Below, piece by piece: positions 57,140 through 64,000 of a DNA stretch of 64,000 bases. The DNA is from Marthasterias glacialis (Eukaryota > Echinodermata > Asteroidea > Forcipulatida > Asteriidae). The notes beneath the pieces are model-generated. The model was given only the letters and a program-made list of their open reading frames with translations. It was not told the origin of the DNA and ran no database searches. The translations under genes were made by a program, and so were the position numbers. The stretch is from the NCBI GenBank assembly GCA_911728455.2, contig OU452222.1, positions 9,260,108-9,324,107 of the forward strand, in the 5' to 3' direction. Each line of letters begins with the position of its first letter. The first letter of the stretch is position 1.

Positions 57140-60100
57140 TTTTAAAAAGGGAGTAATTTAAAAAAAGGATAATAAAGTCCAACATTCATATATATATATA
57201 TATATTTAACCTTGAAAAGTGTGGGTAGCTTTTCTTTTCATGCTTTTGAAGTATTTCAGTTATACTTATCGCGAAAATTGCGACAAGCTGTGGACAAATT
57301 TCTTACCCGGCAATTTTCAGTATGGCGTCTGGACATAAAAAGGAAGTCAACACATGTGCGTTTTAAACTTGGCGCCGTGTGCCGAAAACTCCCCCAAATA
57401 TCTTCAAATTGTGCGAATGGAAATCATTTTCAACACTACAGTTCTTGAGACAAAACCATTCCTTACTCACCTTCACACTTTCTGAGTAGGTTACCCTCGG
57501 AACTGCGGTGAAAACTCGCATTTATTAGAAGAGAAGACATTGAGACTTCTAAAAGTTCTCCATTTTCCTTCGAAGTAAAGCATGCACAGCACACGGCAGG
57601 CACCACAGCGGCACGGCATGCACGTCAAGGCACGGCACGCCCCACCCTCCTCTCCTCATGGTGGTCGCTCCACCCTGTTGTCTTATTTGCATAACAAAGC
57701 TCAGACATTCTCTTTGGTTAAACTTATTACCATATTTGGTAATAAAAAAGACTCAAGCATCATGGGATGAGACTATTTATTTTGAAAGGGATAATTGGCG
57801 ACAGTTACTTACTTGTTTAATTATTAAGTCAGTATTTAACCGGTGGGATTCTGACCGATGGGCGACGTTGCTTAAACGAAGAGAGTTATATCCCTTGAAG
57901 ACAATGGAAGACGCGAAAGATGATGGCTTAAAGATTTTAAGAAGGTATTGAGAATTTAGAAGTTAATCAATACCATCACCCTATAATTAACATATCTTAC
58001 GTGCAACCAAGAAGCAGGGAACGCTGTTTTTGAATAGGAGGTAAGGAGAAATTTAAAGTGATCAATTGATTTTTATTATTTTAAATGTTTTCATATTGCA
58101 AATTCGCCAAAAACTCCAAAAACATCCTTAAAAACAATGACAATGCCGTTTAAATCACTTTAAGGTTACCTTTTATTTTTACCAGCAGAGATTTCTTGTT
58201 TAATTTGTAACTGTAAAGTTGCCAAATAGATTAACGATGATTCAGTCGATACAATTCTTGTAAAGCATAATTAATATTATTTGTTTTACCCATACGAGTT
58301 AAGCACTGAAGTGTATACTCAGTACTTGTCCTGTGGGGAAAAACCAGGCATAATTTAACATCTATTAAATCATTAATTATCCTTCAAAAGTAATAGATAT
58401 CACATTTCACTTTTTAATAAAACTTGTGATGGGATTATTTCGCCAGTTTCTTTTAATGCAGTCCTGCTGTAGTATACATTGTCTGAGCATTGATTAACGA
58501 ATGCAAAACCATTCTGGACCTTTCCAAATAGCCATTAAAAAACTGAAAACATAAAACTTATTCACAACAAACTTTTATTTGCCTTATAACGATACATTCC
58601 ACTGTTATGTGGTAAATAAATTCTCCGCATAGAATTCTGCAAACAATTCTAACAACACCAGTGGAAATATTGAACAACTAAGCTCCACTAACTTTAGATC
58701 AATATTACATTATGTAAATATTTTGTATCCACAATTGTACAGTATTTAAAACATTTCTTTTACTTGCATTGTTTAGGACAACTTGGTTTCTCACATTCAT
58801 GTAATCAATCCAAATATGATAGTTCACACAAATCTTTCAAACACACACTTAAAATCATATATTTAATTTCCATAAACCAAAAACAAAGAATTTTAACCTT
58901 CTAAAAGTTGTTATTCTGCAACCCTCTGACCACCATTTCATTTAACGTTTCAAAATACTTGTTTTCCAAAATACTTGTGGTATCCAAAATATTGCTTAAC
59001 AAGGTTGTTTTTATTTTCATATTTCATTTGTAAGTTTTGAAAGAATTCCTGAAGTTCTGAACAGATTTCTGTGACTGAGCAAAATTGATCAGGTAATCTG
59101 TCTGACAAACTGTTTCTCTCCACCCTTACTCCCTCCCCCAGATAAAACTGGAACAAAAAGTGTGCAGACAAAACCTAAAGAAATAACTAAAGGATTTCAG
59201 AGTAAATGACACTTGTCAGATAAATATTAGTAACTATTTTAGTAAAAAATTGTTTTAAAAAGATATTCCAATTGAATGTAACTTAGCAGAATGGATAGTT
59301 GATGACTAAACCTGATATACTTCAGTTAATAAAACCTCTTCAGTAACTGATTTTGTATGAAACTTCCAAAACTCTTTACTAGTGTTGATCTACAATTTAA
59401 AGCCACCATTCAAATGCATAGATTATGAATGTGTACTGTGTGTGCATTCATCATTCATAATCTATTCTAATATAATACTACATGTATAATAATATCATAC
59501 TGCAAGCCCACATAGTGCATTTAACTTTCAAAACCATGTGGATTGAATGGTCAGACAGTAGGAGTGTTATTGTGGAAAATAAACTACAAAAAACTCCAGA
59601 TTAATTTTATGTACTTAACAATTAATCTAACCATATTAATCAGATTAAGCAAAGTACATTATCATGAAGATATCAAACACAACCTTATTTTGATATTGAT
59701 AAAATCTGTTATCAAGTAATATTTCTGTAAATAACCGGTATCATGAAAGTAATACTAATAGCAGTAAGCACACATTTCAATGATATTCTAAAGATATTTT
59801 GCACTGTTGATAATTTACGTTGAAGAAAAGTTGTGTTCACACACCCTTTAAAAAAAATTATTAATGAATATTTACAAATTTGGAAAACTGAAATGGAAAG
59901 ATTCAGACAAAATAAATAGTTTTTTGTACATAGTCAGGTGAATTACTTTGTATATTTTTTATTTTCTACATATAGAATATTTGTTGTACATTCCTGCTGT
60001 ACCAAGCTTGAGTTACAGTTAGATTTCATACACTATTTCAAATTACAAACATTGAATAAAAGCATGGCTGCCCAACTACTTGAATTGGGGATAAAACTAA

Positions 60101-60890
60101 AAGGAAACACTCGGCAAACTCTTGGTTCTGTTACCATGGAACAAGTTATATTCTAACATCACAGAGCACGAGCCTTAAGCAGCCCTTAAGTTGACCTATA
60201 AGTCAGTTGCTGACTGTTCTATGTCATCGCAAGGTCGACCTGAGGCCGGCTTCACAGCACAAATTCAGGCAATTGTCCCTTTGCTTGCTTAATACTCACC
60301 CAAAAACAAAGAAAAGCCATCACAGAAACTGCAGCTCCCTCTCATGAAAAACGAAACTTAAATTTTGCGCGAACAAGAATTTTACTGTATGTAATTAATT
60401 TGGGGAAAACATTTCACGAAACATTAAAGCTTTATCAATGAAAAAAGAAAAATATATGTTTATTTTTAAACAATGGCACTCCTACCGAGCTTGGAGAGGG
60501 GATGGGGTAAGAACCAGGACATTCTTTGAGTAATATGACAAGTAATTCCCATACATTACTAATACTAACTCATTTGATTTGTGTGATCACTACAAAGTTA
60601 CTAGGAATAGTAATCTTCCAAAGTATTGCTTTGTGCAAACAAAGAAGCCCAAAATGCCCCTTCCCAGGCCCTGTTCACCCCCAAATACTGCAGATATAAT
60701 TAAATATTTAAGAAAACTTAAACATTTGCAAACTGTTCAAAAATAAAACATGCATTTGGTAAAAGTTAATAAATTAATATTTATAATAGTAATGATAAAA
60801 TCAGAAAATACAATTTTAATATGATGTAACACGACAAAACAACTTTTAGTGAAAAATACAGTGATCTCAAGACTGAAGGTGCCAACCTGG
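57140..60890. other. Non-coding stretch
   Basis: Holds a (ta)n run near 57190, a cacggcacg-rich short repeat near 57580-57640, and otherwise AT-rich sequence. No conserved motif was seen. Part of it could be the long 3' UTR of the minus-strand TAT gene, but nothing in the sequence fixes this. Confidence 0.35.
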
Positions 60891-60892
60891 AC

Positions 60893-61135
60893 CTCATTTA
60901 ATGGCTCTGCTTACCGCTAGTAAATATTGACGCTTAGCAAAAAAATCAGACCCTATACTTGTGTGCTTTACACTTTCAAAAGAAAGTAATTTTACTTGTG
61001 CACATACATTGTTCATACTTTACCATACTGCGCGTTCTTCACTTACACAGCTAGGCTGGACAGAAATTATGCGCTAAACCTGTAAGTGCAGAAAAGTTAT
61101 GGTAACCACAGAATTCCGCAGTAAGCAGAGCAAAC
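60893..61135. mobile_element. Diverged relative of the 3728-3859 foldback element
   Basis: The left end catttaatggctctgcttac is mirrored by gaattccgcagtaagcagag at the right. The shared tggctctgcttac core links it to the MITE at 3728. A further half copy starts at about 63787 (gggtccaatttcatactgct). Confidence 0.5.
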
Positions 61136-61550
61136 ACACAAAAAACACACAAAACTTACAGGCTACCGAAGGGCACGGCAATTATGGTTAGATGTCTTTC
61201 TCACACACACAAGTTCAACAACCAGCAAATGTTATCATACTGTAGTTTGATTACTTTGCAGTGGATAATATCAACATAAATAGTTTGGCACACAACGTAT
61301 GAAATTTAATAACAAGATCTGTAATCTGAATTATCTTCAAGCAAACTTGAATCCTCTGTTCAGATTGGTTGATCCGTAGCGACAAGATTGTTATATTGCT
61401 TGGCCCATATCACACCCTGTTCACTAACGTGCTGTTCTCATGTGCTGTCCCAACTCCCATCTGCAGAATTCCCTATAAATTCACTGTAAATTTAATAGTG
61501 GCTTGTTTGCTTCATGACCACTTATTCATTATCACATTATAAATATGTTA

Positions 61551-61792
61551 TCAGCTCAACATGAGTGGAATCTTCTTTATGTTTAATTCCACAGCTATCA
61601 CAATAATGAGTTATTACACAAGTAATCGTGGAATACGGAAAAATATAGCACGTCTGTGTCCCTTATCCAACTCGCCCTGGGGCCTCATTGGATATGGGAC
61701 GCAGAAGCGCTATATTTTTCCACATTCCACTCCCACTTGTGAGATAACTACATATAATATTGTGAAAGAAGATTCCACTCATGTTGATCAGA
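61551..61792. mobile_element. Foldback MITE, ~240 bp
   Basis: The left arm tcaacatgagtggaatcttc continues through cacaagtaatcgtggaat and aaaatatagcacg-ctg-gtccc. The right arm mirrors it and ends gaagattccactcatgttga. The loop is ctcgccctggggcc. ORF 61561-61842 is a reflection of the arms. Confidence 0.88.
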
Positions 61793-62515
61793 GGTATCAA
61801 AAATTAGGTTATGTAAATGATATCAGTGATGTGATATGTTGACATTTGCAATTGATAATAATAAATCTCAACACATCAAGCAGAGCTCAATTTTCAAGAA
61901 AATCTTCACAAGACCATGCGTCTTGTAGAGCAGAACTGTCACTTGACCAGAAATATGTTTTACAAGACCTAGATTATTTCTTTCTTGTTTATTTGCCAAC
62001 CTTAAAATGAGAAGGCTTGGAATTGAAAATCTTAAAATTATTTGTCTTTGTTTGGAAAACACTAGACTTGTGGACTTGTTTGTTTGAGGGGTTACTATCC
62101 CATGCCATGGTCCAGTGGTTATTTTGAGCCATGTCATGTCATATTGTCATTACTATGGTCAACAAAACATAAGTAACTATGGAATTGACAATTTGATGAT
62201 CAAGAAAAGCACTACTTTTTGCACCAAGGATGGTTCCTATTTTGTGGTGGAAGTCCCGATCTCAATATAAACTTCTCAACCATGCCTCCTACATTCCCCC
62301 AACAAATACTTAAATGCTGTGTCACCATGTGAAAGGAAACTCTCCTGAAACAAGAACTTTTGCTCAAAAATTAGATTGAATAGTTATGTTTTATATAAAG
62401 TTCAACAACATCTTTACAAAGGGAAGTTATCACGAAGTCAAGAATTTTCAGCGGTGTTAAAATTCACAACCCTCAACTGCTTAAGTTCTATTTAAAATGC
62501 TTCTTATTTAAAATC

Positions 62516-63659
62516 CTACTTTATTCCATTTGATCCCTGCTCGCCTTGATAATGTCTTGCACAGAACTCCTTAATCCTTTGAATTGCTGTGGCTGTCTTT
62601 TCCTTTGGAAGCGATGTTACTATCCGGGCAAAGTTTGGATACTCAAAGCACTGCAAAATCATTAAAAAGTAAAACACGTTTTACTATTTATATATTTATC
62701 AAGTGATTTTACAATTTGGGTTACTACAAAAAGATACAGGTCTCTTTACACCAGCTCCCCCCTCCCCCCGCCACCCATCCCCCTCCGGGCAATGGTTTTT
62801 GCAATACAAGAAAAAGTTGTTTGATTTTTTTTAGCATTAATTAACGAGACTCCACAAGACAAGATTGTCTTATTCCTGCACATTACTCTTGTACAGTAGT
62901 TGTTGCTCCCTCTAATTATTGTTTTATTCTTAACAAAAGTGTTAAATCTGTTCCCACTCATCTTAGCGGTGAATTTGCTTATGTTCCAAGGAAGCTTTTC
63001 CTTACACGACTTAAAAGAGCTTTACTTAATTAAGAAAAACTATTTTCTCTTTACTAACTTGAACTGTCATCCTATTAAAGTAGCGGGACACTAAGACATA
63101 AACTTTTGTATACAAGTTTGTTATTTCACATTTTATAAATGTTTCAGTGTTTATTACTTATACCGAAGTATTTACCAGCAGCCTAAATGCTCCACTACAG
63201 GAGGTAGTCACCTCCTCTGGATGTAATCCCCATTTGTACCTTTTTTACTTTTTTTTCTTTGATTGATATTCTTTTACTTATCATTATTTTGTGTGTTTTT
63301 TGTTTTGTTTTTTATAAATGGAAAAAAAAAAAAAAAAACTAACACCACTCACATAGAGACTAAAGAAACAGAACAATAACACCTTTCATGTAATTTTGGT
63401 TTTCTAGAAGACAGCGAGAATAATTATGTCTAAACAATTTGTTGGAAGAATAATTTGCATGGACAATTTCATTAAATACATTTCCACAGAGTAGTTTTCA
63501 TCCAAATGCAAATAAAGTAACACAAAACAAATTGGGGGATAGAAATGGTTTCCAACATACCTTTCCTGGGAGACAGAACACAGATTCTTCCTCAACAAGT
63601 TTTGTTACAAACTCCATGTCATTGTTGAAGCCGTCAAACTTATCCATGTCGATTCCAAA
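62516..63659 (-). CDS. TAT: Tyrosine aminotransferase, last two exons (gene continues off the window)
   Basis: The penultimate exon 63561-63659 (33 codons, phase 0) reads FGIDMDKFDGFNNDMEF and LVEEESVFCLPGK, with AG acceptor and gtatgt donor. The last exon 62516-62650 (45 codons with TAG) reads CFEYPNFARIVTSLPKEK, then RIKEFCARHYQ. This matches the C-terminus of tyrosine aminotransferase (vertebrate EQSVHCLPA, FEYPNFIRVV, RIQEFCEQHY). The enzyme is a PLP-dependent class I aminotransferase that converts tyrosine to 4-hydroxyphenylpyruvate in the first step of tyrosine catabolism. The catalytic lysine and the rest of the fold lie beyond position 63994. The intron is 910 bp. The C-terminal tail is less acidic than in mammals. 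Confidence 0.88.
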
Positions 63660-64000
63660 CTAGGGAGATGAAACAATAACAGTTGGTAAGTCCAACTTAA
63701 GCCAATTTATTTTTAAAAGCAACTAGTCTTTAACTTATATCAACAAAGTTGAAAGAAAATAGTGTACGGATGTAAAAATTAGTAGTCCTGGGTCCAATTT
63801 CATACTGCTTTTAACTAGTAGCTGCCGGATTAGGGGTATACACGCAAATGTTTCCCCTGCCTGGAAACAGAAGCGGTGTAAGACGCCATTGTATAAAATC
63901 GGAATACCGGAACAAACATTGCTCGAACATTCCACTGCTGAGTGTGCACAGACCACGCTTCGTTTTCACCCACACAGACAAAACATAAAACATGGTCTTG

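Noticed and set aside
57658..57960. ORF ending MEDAKDDGLKILRR just before a gtattg donor, possible first exon
   Set aside because: No partner exon, no recognisable domain, and a weak donor.
61561..61842. 93-codon ORF
   Set aside because: Spans both arms of a foldback MITE; a reflection artefact.

Overview
This is a repeat-dense, AT-rich window of animal nuclear DNA. It has spliced genes with GT-AG introns, tRNA-derived SINEs, CR1/L2-group LINEs, a Penelope-like element, a DIRS-type fragment and many foldback (MITE-like) elements. The gene content and the repeat styles suggest a marine invertebrate deuterostome. An echinoderm is my best guess, but that is inference. A 100-N run at 36420-36519 shows this is a scaffold with a gap of arbitrary size.

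Layout. (1) 1.5-7.6 kb, plus strand: an intact five-exon GDAP1/GDAP1L1-type gene. (2) 10.6-11.5 kb, minus strand: a single-exon FITM2 gene with its catalytic histidines. The two lie tail to tail, as GDAP1L1 and FITM2 do in vertebrates, so this looks like old conserved microsynteny. (3) 14.9-18.4 kb: a repeat block whose inverted relative lies at 45.5-48.5 kb. (4) 18.5-33.5 kb, plus strand: islands of DNA-PKcs (PRKDC) coding exons that keep splice sites and reading phase but carry three in-frame stops and a frameshift. They lack the N-terminal, most middle, FAT and kinase exons, yet end in a clean FATC exon. I call this a PRKDC pseudogene, with misassembly as the alternative. Inside it lie two LINE copies (one with an intact 1,073-codon EN-RT ORF, the other a deletion derivative with a 2A-like DIAVNPGP motif), SINEs, a small unknown gene with a Pro/Ala (or Thr/Ser) minisatellite exon, and a Penelope-like reverse transcriptase. 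(5) 38.8-44 kb: a foldback element with a TAAT duplication, then a decayed DDE transposase whose ordered motifs match the RAG1/Transib catalytic core, then a Penelope GIY-YIG endonuclease fragment with a degenerate hammerhead-like tail, then a DIRS-type fragment. (6) 52.6-53.1 kb: a small secreted C-type lectin. (7) 62.5-63.7 kb, minus strand: the last two exons of tyrosine aminotransferase (TAT), which runs off the right edge.

The host genes do not form one pathway: mitochondrial membrane (GDAP1), ER lipid-droplet biogenesis (FITM2), DNA end joining (PRKDC relic), innate lectin and tyrosine catabolism. The most interesting parts are the RAG1/Transib-like transposase relic, the PRKDC relic, and the paired large repeat arms that enclose both. 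Comparisons with vertebrate proteins are from memory of the families and need alignment.
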